Assembly: GCA_017979445.1 (NCBI GenBank)
Contig: CM030707.1
Coordinates: 22,450,586 to 22,514,585, forward strand
From: Akebia trifoliata
Lineage: Eukaryota > Streptophyta > Magnoliopsida > Ranunculales > Lardizabalaceae
Length of the DNA: 64,000 nt
Reading direction: 5' to 3'
Part shown: positions 1 to 9,703 of the stretch, in pieces
Position numbering within the stretch: the first letter of the stretch is position 1
Layout of the letters: each line of letters opens with the position of its first letter
Program-made: the position numbers and the translations under genes
Notes under the pieces: generated by a model
What the model saw: only the letters and a program-made list of their open reading frames with translations
Databases searched by the model: none
Told to the model about the DNA's origin: nothing

Positions 1-179
1 TCAGAATGCGTGTGAATGATGAAATGGATGTATGTGAATGATGAGATCAGAGTGTATGATTGTCCTCAAGGATAAAAAATGTTGTTTTTGAAAATCAAAA
101 TGGGTGCACCGACCCAATAAAAAATCCATCTCTTGCAAATGACCCAGCCCAACTCAATCCAACAGTCCTGATGGATCGG

Positions 180-470
180 GCCATTTAAATCGAAATAGAA
201 ATCAAATTTTCAAAGAAGAAAAATAATTTACAAAGGCAAAATATTTCCCAGAAAAAAAAAATTTTCCAAAAGAAGTGTTTTCCAGAAAAAGTGTTATTTC
301 TAGAAAAAATATTTTCTAAGAAAAAACGTTTTCCAAAAAATATTTTTCATAAGAACAAGATTTTCAAGAGAAAATGATTTCCAAATAAAAAATTATTTTT
401 CAGAGAAAAATATTTTTCAAAAGAAAATATTTTCCAAAAGAAAAGAAAATGATTTACAAAAGATCTATGT
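180..470. repeat. A-rich low-complexity repeats of TTTTCCAAAAGAAAA type
   Basis: An irregular string of about 15-20 bp A/T-rich units (variants of ATTTTCCAAAAGAAAAT) inside the retrotransposon interior. No open frame of note crosses it. It may be slipped, decayed former coding DNA. Confidence 0.5.
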
Positions 471-1524
471 TTGCATGAAATTTTTTGAAATATGTTTTTT
501 TACCAAAAATCTATTTTTACATGGACCTTATAAAATTATCAAAATATGTTTTTCTAAAAAGAAAATGATTGCAAAAAATAATCAGTATTGTGAAAATTGT
601 TATTCAATAAAAACATTATTTTCAAGAGTGCAATAAAATTATTTTTCTTCTGAATAATCATTGAATGGATGAATTGTTTAACGGATTGGTGTACAAAATT
701 TTATAAAATCTCAGGGTTCATTTAAAATGTTATCAAGGGGGTGACACTGAAATTGGTTAAATTCACCTTCAAAGAGGTTTTAAGGGTTATCATTGTATCT
801 AAGCTCAATCGCCTATCGTCTAGCTAGGGTTGTAAATCCGGTCAGTTAGAGTAAACGTCAATATCAAGTCAACAGTTAGAAATGACCTCAAAATTTCTCA
901 ACATCGTTCAGTTATTCTTTGAAGATTATAGTGCTTCAATCCTACCGGTTGTAAGTAATATCTCAGTCCTCAGTCCTAATCAAACTCGTGTGGGTACTTG
1001 TCTTGAGTTTTCATGAGTCATTTGGGTTAGCTCGAGTCTTTTTTTCCAGCAAGGTCATGTCTTCCTTAGATTGAGTCTACTCTTTCCTATTGAGTCAGGT
1101 TAGTTCATCGAGTCTATAGGTGTCTGTTGCCCCATCTGAAATTGATCGGATAAAGGAAATTTTTGAATACCTCGAGCGCATTAACGAATTAACTAATAAT
1201 TAATAGATTTCGTTTCTGAACAAGAAGATAAGAGTCGACTCAACCTTTAATCGAGAAAGGAAGGTCTTTGACCTCGAAACAAAAAATAATTCCTAAAGAA
1301 ATTCAAATAGAAACCATCTTATCCCTAAAGGAACACGAGGGGATAATGAATTTACTCAGAAATTTCAAAAGACTTGTTCGTGTGATCATATGAGGGTATG
1401 TTAGGTACAAGCTTGGGTGTTGTTCAACACGGAATAAATACTCGTCTATAGAAGATGTTATAAAATTTATCAGCACTATCCTTACTACATCTTGAGTTTC
1501 AAATCACATATTATCAGTCGATAT

Positions 1525-2065
1525 ATGGGTACCTTTTGAATTGATCTCTGATAATGGGTCGTACTTCAAAGCATAAATCATTACTCTATGTTTAAAGTTG
1601 GAGATCCGGAAGCACAAATCATCCCCCTACCATCCTCAAATCAATGGAACGGTTGAAGCAGTTATTAAGAGTCTCAAGACTATCATCAGGAAAATATGTC
1701 AATCACATCGAGATTGGTTAGAAAAATTATCATTCACGCTATGGACATATCGAACTTCAATTCGATCCTTTACTGGAGCTACTCCCCACTCCTTAGTGTA
1801 TGGCATGGAAGTAGTCTTGCCAGTTGAAATGGAAATTTTGTCTCTCAGGGTCTTGTTGGAAAATCATTTGTTAGAAACAAATTGGGTTCGACAGCAGTAT
1901 GAAGAATTAAACTTGATCGAAGAAAACGAGTTAAAGCCCTGTACCATGTGCAAGCTTATCTAAGAAGAGTCACCCGTGCATTTGACAAAAAGGTCAAAGT
2001 TCATCATTTACAAGTCAAGGATTTAACTATCAGACTTCAAAGAAAAATGAACACTCCTTCTCGAC
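1525..2065 (+). pseudogene. Broken integrase domain of a Ty3/gypsy polyprotein
   Basis: The open stretch at 1598-1963 reads SSPYHPQINGTVEA, then WLEKLSFTLWTYRTS and GATPHSLVYGMEVVLPVE, the hallmark C-terminal half of a plant Ty3/gypsy integrase core. The preceding part (FELISDNGSYFK, from about 1536) is in frame but cut off by a TAA. After 1963 the homologous reading (LRRVTRAFDKKVK) continues in another frame. The enzyme would insert retroelement DNA into the chromosome. Here it lacks the N-terminal zinc domain and an intact frame, so it is a fossil. Confidence in family is high, in function nil. Confidence 0.85.
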
Positions 2066-2740
2066 TATAGGAGAAAGTCTGAACCCAATTGGAGAAATTC
2101 ATTCATTAAGGAAATACTGTCAGGAAAAGCTGTCAGACTTCAAGATCATGATGAATCGAGTTACCAGAACCAGCTAACCTTGACCAAATCAAACGGTACT
2201 ACATTTAAGGAGGCCATATTTGACCGAATCAATTTTCCTATTACCTAGTTCTTTTATTCCTTTCTCAACCCCTTTTGCAGCCTGTCAAAAGAGAAAATTG
2301 TGCCTTTTATTTCTTAGCCCGATCACCTAGCCTAGGGGAGGGAATATCTGAACTACGTTTTGGTCTGATCCAAAAATTTGGGGTACGTAGGCAACTTGAG
2401 AAGTTACTCCAGCCCGACCACATCAAAATAAAAAATAAAATAGATTCCCTGACAAGAAAAAAATCTAAAAAGAAAAAATTCAAAAGAAAAAGAAATATCT
2501 TCAAAATAGGGAAGAAAATTTAAAGCAAAATAAAAGAAATGCCATACAAGGGGCATTTGGGTTTTGAGCCTCAAAATCCCTTTCACTTTATGCCTAGTCC
2601 CAAGCCTACCTATAAAAGTCCTCCTAAGTACCGTGTGAAAAGGTCAATGAGGGTAGTAGAACATGATCAGACAGCGATTCTAGAAGGTCAGATGAAAAGA
2701 AAAAGATAAAAAATAATAATAAAAAAATGAAATGAAAAGA

Positions 2741-2910
2741 CCTGCTAAGTTGAAAATCCGAAAAGGGCGACTTAGGCAAAAATTAAGGCAAGCTCGCAAG
2801 GTTGAAAATCTGAAAGGACAACTTTGGCAACAATCAGAGCCAAGAAAAAAAGAAAAAGCTCGTTAAATCGAAAACCTGAAAAGGCGATCTAGGCAAAAGC
2901 TAGAGCAACA
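2741..2910 (+). repeat. Three-copy tandem repeat (GAAAAYCYGAAAAGGGCGAYYTAGG type)
   Basis: Three imperfect copies begin near 2741, 2791 and 2868. Each carries a GTTGAAAAYCTGAAA-like block followed by GGCGAYYTAGGCAAAA or a variant. It lies in the 3' untranslated part of the Tat-type element, downstream of integrase. No coding role is visible. Confidence 0.6.
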
Positions 2911-3682
2911 AAGAAAAACAGAAGAAAATCTCAAGTTGAGAGCGGTTCGAGCTGAAACATCAGAAGTTCGAATCATCAAGTTCAATACTCAGCTTAAACC
3001 AGGCATAGATTCAGAAGCCACAAGTATCTTGTCTATGATCGATCTGAAAATTTTTACTTTCCAAAGTGAACTAATGGAGAGAAGGGTGAATTCTATGATG
3101 AGTCTCAAAAGGAAATATTTTGTTTTCTTGAGCCTGACTCAAAATCTTCAATAAAATTAATCAAAATTAAAAGTTGGATCTTTATTGCGCTTGTGGTAAT
3201 CAAATATTTCAAACCTTCATACAAGGGGCATTTTTCTTTTTCCTCTAAATATGTAATTCTCCCCCTATACTAGGGGCATTTTTTAATGATGTGTTCAATG
3301 CCATGTTTATTGTCAAACTAGGGACATTTTGTTTTTGAGCAATGTTAATCCTAAAAGATAATAAGAACTCCAAACTTAATGTTACCCTCTTGATAATAGT
3401 TCTTTAAAAACTCTTGAGGTTCAAAAGAAATAGAAACTCAGGTTTTAAATTCATAAAACTTTTGGATAAATCCTTGAAGTTCAAACAAAAGCACTTCTGA
3501 TCTCACATTTGACTGTGTCCAGAGATCAACTAATATGGTATTCCCAGATCCAATCATTCCTGGATTCGATCATTTCTCTTCCAGATTCAGTATCTTCCAC
3601 ATTTATTCAATTTACTCTGATCAGTCTTTTCCAAATTCATTGTTTCTTTCTCAAAAGTCCTTCATTCCTTTGCCAATTTTGC

Positions 3683-4407
3683 TCAGTTGCCGCCAAAAGT
3701 TAACTTGGATTTTGCTCAGTTGCCGCCAAGAGTTATCTTGGATTTTGCTCAGTCTCCGCCAATGATTATCTTGGATTTTGCTCAGTTGCCGCCAAGGGTT
3801 ATCTTGGATTTTGCTCAGTTGCCGCCAAGGGTTATCTTGGATTTTGCTCAGTTTCCGCCAAGGGTTATCTTGGAATTATGCTCAGTTTCCGCCAAGGGTT
3901 TTCTTGGAATTATGCTCAGATGCCGCCGAGGGTTTTCTCGGAATTATGCTCAGATGCCGCCGAGGGCTTTTTCGGAACTATGCTCAGATGCCGTCAAGGG
4001 TTTTCTTGGAATTATGCTCAGATGCCGTCGAGGGTTTTCTCGGAACTATGCTCAGATGCCGCCAAGGGTTTTCTTGGAATTATGCTCAGATGCCGCCGAG
4101 GGTTTTCTCGGAACTATGCTCAGATGCCGCCAAGGGTTTTCTTGGAATTATGCTCAGATGTCGCCGAGGGCTTTCTCGGAATTATGCTCAGATGCCGCCG
4201 AGGGCTTTCTCAGAACTATGTTCAGATGTCGCCGAGGGTTTGCTCGAACTATGCTCAGCCATATGTCATCGAGGGTTTGCTCAGATTATGCTCAGCCAGA
4301 TGCCGCCGAGGGTTTGCTCGGATTATGCTCAGCCAGTTGCCACCGAGGGCTTTCTCGGATTATGCTTAGTCAGATATTGCCGAGGGTTTTCTCAGATTAT
4401 ACTTAGA
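3683..4407 (+). repeat. 33-34 bp tandem array with a small hairpin in every unit (about 21 units)
   Basis: Units read TTATGCTCAGATGCCGCC, then GAGGGTTTTCTCGGAA or close variants; early units are 33 bp and later ones 34 bp. Each unit contains a five-base inverted repeat around a six-base loop: CCAAG...CTTGG in some, CCGAG...CTCGG in others. Because 34 is not a multiple of three and the units lack stops, all three plus frames stay open for about 490-720 bases (3687-4406, 3778-4410, 3878-4369). These frames are a by-product of the array, not genes. It lies in the 3' untranslated region of the Tat-type element, a region known to generate satellite repeats. Confidence 0.9.
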
Positions 4408-4910
4408 TAGTTCATTACTCTTTCACCTCGAGCATTTAGAGTAGAACTCCAAAAAAAAAATAGTTCATTACTCTTTCACCCCGAGTATGTAGAGTAGAAC
4501 TCCAGAAAATCAGTCCATTACTCTTTCACCCCGAGTAGTAGAGTAGGACTCCCAGAAAAAGTAGTTCATTACTCTTTCACCCTGAGTAGGTAGAGTAGAA
4601 CTCCCAGAAAAAATAGTTCATTACTCTTTCACCCTGAGTAGGTAGAATAGAACTCCCAGAAAATAAGTCCATTACTCTTTCACCCCGAGTATGTAGAGTA
4701 AAACTCCCAGAAAAAATAGTTCATACTCTTTCACCCCGAGTAGGTAGAGTAGAACTCCCGAAAAAGAATTCATTACTCTTTCACCCTGAGTAGGTAGAGT
4801 AGGACTCCTAGAAAAAATAGTTTATTACTCTTTCACCCCGAGTAGGTAGAGTAAAACTTTCCAAAAAAAATTGTTTATTACTCTTTCACCCAGGGTAGGT
4901 AAAGTAAGAC
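4408..4910 (+). repeat. About 51 bp tandem array, ten copies
   Basis: Copies begin near 4408, 4462, 4512, 4561, 4614, 4666, 4718, 4768, 4818 and 4870. The consensus is TAGTTCATTACTCTTTCACC followed by CCGAGTAGGTAGAGTAGAAC and an A-rich tail of variable length. Each unit contains TACTCT...AGAGTA, an inverted repeat with a loop of about 16 bases. It follows directly on the 33-34 bp array in the same retrotransposon. Non-coding. Confidence 0.9.
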
Positions 4911-5239
4911 ATTCAATTTTTTTATGCTCAATTTATGCTCAGTTATGCTTAGTTTATGCTCAGATTTTACTCAGTTTCACACAGTGCACACACTTGCACA
5001 CTTGTTCTTTTAGTCAGGGAGAATTCTTTAAAATTCAAGGATCTGACGCCATCAGTGAGAGCTCTCGCTCGAGGACCTAACAACCTTTTAGTTCGGGGAG
5101 AGTTTTACGCTCAACGATTCGAACACCCCGACGAATTGCTAAATCAGGCTGCAAAATGAACTGTCACTAGCTTTGGCATTCGGATATCGCACTTTCTACC
5201 AAAATAGATTTGCTATCTACTTTCTTTCAACCCTCTGCC

Positions 5240-5252
5240 AAAGAGGGGCATC
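5240..5252 (+). other. Polypurine tract of the retrotransposon
   Basis: AAAGAGGGGCATC immediately precedes the LTR start TGTAGACACCC. It is the expected primer site for plus-strand DNA synthesis. Similar AGGGGCATTT strings occur upstream (near 2549, 3218 and 3275). Confidence 0.8.
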
Positions 5253-7030
5253 TGTAGACACCCTATTTTTGCATCCGCCTGATTAATCAACTCGTCAACA
5301 CGATCGCAAAAGTTCCCAATGATGGATGTCTATTCCAATGCTTTATTTTGTTACCAGATATGTTTCAGAAATTCGGATGAGGTATCTCGAACTGACAAAA
5401 CTTAGAAACCACGCTACGCTAGGAAAATACGACCACAGAAACATAGAAATCATCATCTTGTAGACCAAAAGAAGCTTCACGATAAAAATCACTAAAAATG
5501 ATCAAATTACCAAAATGCCCCTAACATCAAAACAACCCTAGAGCCTACATTACGCTTAGGAAAATCCACTCAAACACATAAAACAACAAATCGAAACCAA
5601 ATAAATCATTTCACCAATTTTCACAAAATTCGACAAAATTACGAAAATACCCCTCATAAAATTCACGATCATTTCACACAAAAAATTTCATAAACGACAA
5701 AAACCAACATTCCCATTGAATTCCTTACAAAAAACTGATTCCAAAACATCCTGAAACATTGAAAAACGACTTAAAACGTAAAAAATCCTCTCCGAGGGCA
5801 AAACAGTAATTTTACAACTTTAATAATTAAAAATTTCGAAATTAATAAATAAATCATTAAATAATGTAAAGTGAAACATTAATAAAATTAATTATAAAAT
5901 TTAAACCAAAAAAGTGATCAATCAGGCTTTCAAGAAAAATTGTTGATGGTTCGCAAGATATTTCTTTAAGGACCCCTCCATTTGGGGGTCCAAAGAATCA
6001 AAGATATAATAGAGGGGGGTTCTCCAAAAATTTAAAGTCAACCAAGCAAGACTAAAGTCAAGATACTAAAGTCAATCAAATAAGACCAAAGTCAAAATTA
6101 AGTCAATTAAGTAAGACTAGAGTCAAGTATTAAAGTCAATCTCATAAGACTAAAGTCAAAACCCTAAATCAAAATCCTAATCTAAACTAATCTAGTCAAT
6201 CTCATAAGACTAAGGTCAAAACCCTAAATCAAAACCCTAATCTAATCAAGTCAATCTCATAAGACCAATGTCAAAACCCTAATCAAAACCCTAATCTAAA
6301 CTAATCAAATCAATCTCATAAGACTAAAGTCAAAACCCTAAATAAAACCCTAAAGACTAAGTCAAAACCCTAATTGAAACTCTAAAAGAAACCTAATCAA
6401 ACCCTAATGCTTCTAAAAACTTTATAAATAGGAGCCTTCACACCTTATTTTCGTATCAAAGAAAAAATCCTAGGAAAAGTAGGTAAAGAAGCCTCCATAG
6501 CCTCCTCAAAACCTTAATTTTGGAGTCCCAACTCCTTCCCTAACACCCGTACTCCGATTTTAGCCTAAAAAACACCCAAAAACCTCTTAAAAACATCCCA
6601 AAAATCCATAACAAATTTGATGCACTCAGATCCAAGAAGGAGATACCTTACCTCGGAGATCAGGAATCAGATCCGGAGATAGAACGAAGTAAGGAATACG
6701 GTACAATGAGCCATTCTAACCAGATCTGAGGGAATAACACTTTTGCAGATCAAAGGTAAATTTTATTTTTATTTTTTTAATCTAGGTTTATCATTAGCAA
6801 TGTAGATCTATTTGGGATTAGTAGAGACCGGCATTGGCCGGGTGGGGTTGGTGCCTAACACCTTCCAACCCCGTAACATGATCCCCAGATTCAGATTTCT
6901 ATAGTAGATTAGTTCTTTTTATCCATTGTAGGGTCAATTTGGTTCCTAGACCGTAATAACTAAGTGGCGACTCCCAAACCTCAAGGGTCAAAAGCGGATC
7001 CGCGCACCCCGCGGATCGAGGGCGCTTTCA
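5253..7030 (+). repeat. 3' LTR, 1778 bp, of the Tat-type element
   Basis: Begins TGTAGACACCC right after the polypurine tract and ends GGGCGCTTTCA, giving the canonical TG...CA ends. A TATA-like box (TTTATAAATAG, near 6420) precedes the probable transcription start. The stretch 6970-7030 (CTCCCAAACCTCAAGGGTC, then a GC-rich end) looks like U5. The partner 5' LTR is outside the window, so its age cannot be estimated here. Confidence 0.85.
6040..6415 (+). repeat. Degenerate tandem repeat with many AAACCCTAA motifs inside the LTR
   Basis: About five to six imperfect units of GTCAATCTCATAAGACTAAA followed by GTCAAAACCCTAAATCAAAA just upstream of the TATA-like box of the LTR. AAACCCTAA is the plant telomere-like telo-box motif. 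Placement in U3 suggests a promoter role, which is inference. Confidence 0.7.
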
Positions 7031-7039
7031 ATACCTTTT

Positions 7040-9698
7040 TGTCACGCCCCGAAATCCCAACACGAATCCCTATGATTCATCAGTCAGAATCTCGAAATGT
7101 GAGGTAATCAATCACACAACCTGATAGAACATTCACAAATACTAATACTTATGGAAAGAAAATATACGTAGCGAAATAAATATTTAACTTACATCTATAC
7201 GAGAGTCTAGAGTAAGCGGAAACAATCATCAAATACTGATATCATTCAAGTCCTCAGTCTCATAATATATGGAATTACAAAAATTTTTAAGACTAACATG
7301 TTTCTTATCTACAATCAAAAATTGCTAGGATCCTCTACTAGTCCTCAAAGACATGGCGACGGCAAGACATCAATCTGATCCTCCTTGGGGACTTCCTCAA
7401 AAGACTCCTCAAGAGTTGAATAATCTGAAATGTGAAGGATAGGGTGAGTAACAAGGGAATGTTACTCAGCTGGATGAACGACGTTCTAACAGCGAGTCAT
7501 ACATGCACGAGTAATCATCAGAACAATTAAATGATGCAAGTTTTCATAATGTAACATACGATAAATGTCTAAGCATACTCAGTAAACAGTTATAATAACT
7601 TTAATCTATCATTTTCAATCATTTAAAGTAACATATGCATCTTTTAAATGAAAACATCTATCAATCATTACAAAATAAAGAAAAGATACATAATAAGAAT
7701 ACGGCGGTGTAATCGATAAGAGAGCAGAGGAATACGTCGATATAACCGCCTCAGTTATAGCAATACAATATTTTGAACTTAACCTCCGATGTGAAATCCC
7801 ATCGTTATAGTATGATTTTGTGGTCGATCTAGTATACCACGGTTGGATGACCATTTATCCGGCTCAGACTGGTCGTTGACCAAGAACCCAATACTGAGTT
7901 CAACTAACGGTGAGGTCGATCGTTTGACGACTACAGACTAAAAGTGATCACTAACTAGTCCAGGAGAGCCCTCTCGTCGAAGCCTATCAAGAGGTAATGT
8001 ATGTGAACCCCGCCTAGCTCTACACTATACAGAAACCGTCTTTATACACAACGTTCCCCAGGAAATAAGTAGGAGAAATTCCTGGATTTCATAAGCTGTA
8101 ATATGCTCTAAAATATCCTATACTCCCGAAGAGCATATGACATCTAGTGTTATCTTAGATTGACTCGCCGCTTCCGGATACACAGCAACGCGTCACTCTT
8201 TATGGGTTTTCTACAAATCTTTACTGGTAAACAAAATAGTTTATTTTGTATATAATATATCATTTCTTTTAATCGAAAATACAAACAAAGTCTAGTAGTG
8301 CCCTCCAGTGACAGTTATCTGTCATTTCCATCCATCAACCATCTCATCCCTCTATCTATCTATCACGTTTTACGTGGCATGGCCACTACGTAGAACTAAA
8401 GGCAATGTCCCATCAATCAGTCAAGAACATACGTTCTCTCTATCCATCCATCAATTAAATCGATCAATCTATCATCTAATTTTCTACATATCTATCAAAG
8501 TAATTTCACCTTTAAAGTAATTTGAAATCCATAGAGCATCAACAAATTCCATTCGATGGTTTTGGTTGAGTCGAAAGACTCGAAAACAAAGATAAAACCA
8601 TAAGACATAAAAACTGGAAATTTGTGAAAATTTGGCTAAGTGTTGAAAAAAATGATTTTTTTTTTCAAAGTCGAAATTTAAAACGGGTTATTTCTTTATT
8701 TATTTATTAAAGAACTTAAAGTAATACTTAACTGTTTTTAATGAAATAAAGGTAAGAAATGGGTATACATACTATATGGAAGCAACAAAAAAAAAATAGA
8801 ACCAAACTCAACATTCGGATACTTTTCTGAATTGCTGATTTTTTGTCCAAATTCGATCAAAATCGATCAAAATATTATACCAACTATAAAATGTTTATAT
8901 TACATCAAATGAACTAAAACCAATAATAAATAAACATGCAAACATGATTCAAATCATTCAAATATGTATAAACTTAATGAAACGATTGATTTATCGACAA
9001 TTGCATGGATTTTCTATGAAATTATCGCATAGCTAGAAGGTAGAAGGGAAGGCAACCTACCTCAAGCTATATTCAACAGTTGAACGGGGTTTAAAATCGT
9101 CTCTGGCCAATCTTTAAATTTTTCTTCCAGCGAAAATCGGAATTTTTTGCGTCCACGCGTAACCCTCGGCAAGAGGAACAACTTTCCTTCTTGCGGCTAA
9201 GCTCGGATCGTTCTCGTTTAGCGTAGATATGAGTTTCAAATATCGAGAAAAAATGGTTGAGATTTATTTGGAGAGGAGAATAGAAAAATCTGATTTTTCT
9301 AATAGAATTCAGATATTTATATAACTTAAGTTGGGACATACTTGTCATTTTGGGAATTATTTTTCTCGAATGTCGAATTGGACAAACTTATACTTTATTT
9401 AGAGTGATTTTTCGACACGAATCTAATGGTATGATCGATTTTCTCAAATTACTTCTCTAAAGGTTGTTTACTTATTAGAAAAGTATCTAATGCGAAACTC
9501 GAAGATTTGATAACTTTTTCAATCGACCTCAGATTTAGGCGTGCTTACAGGCTAAAGTATGTTTCTCGATCCTTCTAAATCTATTGATGAAGTTAATTTT
9601 CCTCAAATATTAAAAATTGAGAATCCATACTTTTAAATCAATGCACGGATCTAAAATTCTTTTCTCGAGATACATTTTAGGATTTTCAGGTCATTACA
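7040..9698 (+). mobile_element. Solo LTR of a second gypsy-type retrotransposon, 2659 bp
   Basis: Starts TGTCACGCCCCGAAATCCC and ends TTCAGGTCATTACA, typical ends of large plant gypsy LTRs. A perfect 5 bp duplication, CTTTT, flanks it at 7035-7039 and 9699-9703, supporting insertion of a TG...CA unit with no internal region left, that is LTR-LTR recombination. The interior has no retroviral-type coding sequence, and short frames such as 7615-7854 and 9091-9348 are chance. The related diverged piece near 53.1-53.5 kb shows the family is repeated. Confidence 0.8.
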
Positions 9699-9703
9699 CT
9701 TTT

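Larger units (their letters stand above)
1..7030 (+). mobile_element. 3' part of a decayed Tat-lineage Ty3/gypsy LTR retrotransposon
   Basis: The window opens inside an LTR retrotransposon whose 5' end lies outside. Seen in order: A-rich degraded DNA, integrase remains (about 1525-2065), a non-coding 3' region with tandem arrays (2741-4910), a polypurine tract at 5240-5252 and an LTR from 5253 to 7030 that starts TG and ends CA. The integrase C-terminal part (GATPHSLVYGMEVVLPVE, then LRVLLEN and NLIEE) resembles the Tat/Ogre branch, and a long repeat-rich region between pol and the 3' LTR is a known habit of that branch. Reading frames are broken by stops and shifts, so the copy is dead. The lineage call rests on remembered motif similarity, not a search. 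Confidence 0.85.

Noticed and set aside
3687..4410. Three long open frames (239, 210 and 163 codons) as proteins
   Set aside because: They are frame variants of one tandem repeat in a retrotransposon 3' region. No start context or homology was recognised.
3683..4910. CRISPR-like array
   Set aside because: Units are contiguous with no unique spacers, and the context is a plant retrotransposon.
7615..9348. Short frames inside the solo LTR
   Set aside because: Below meaningful length, and the LTR is non-coding.
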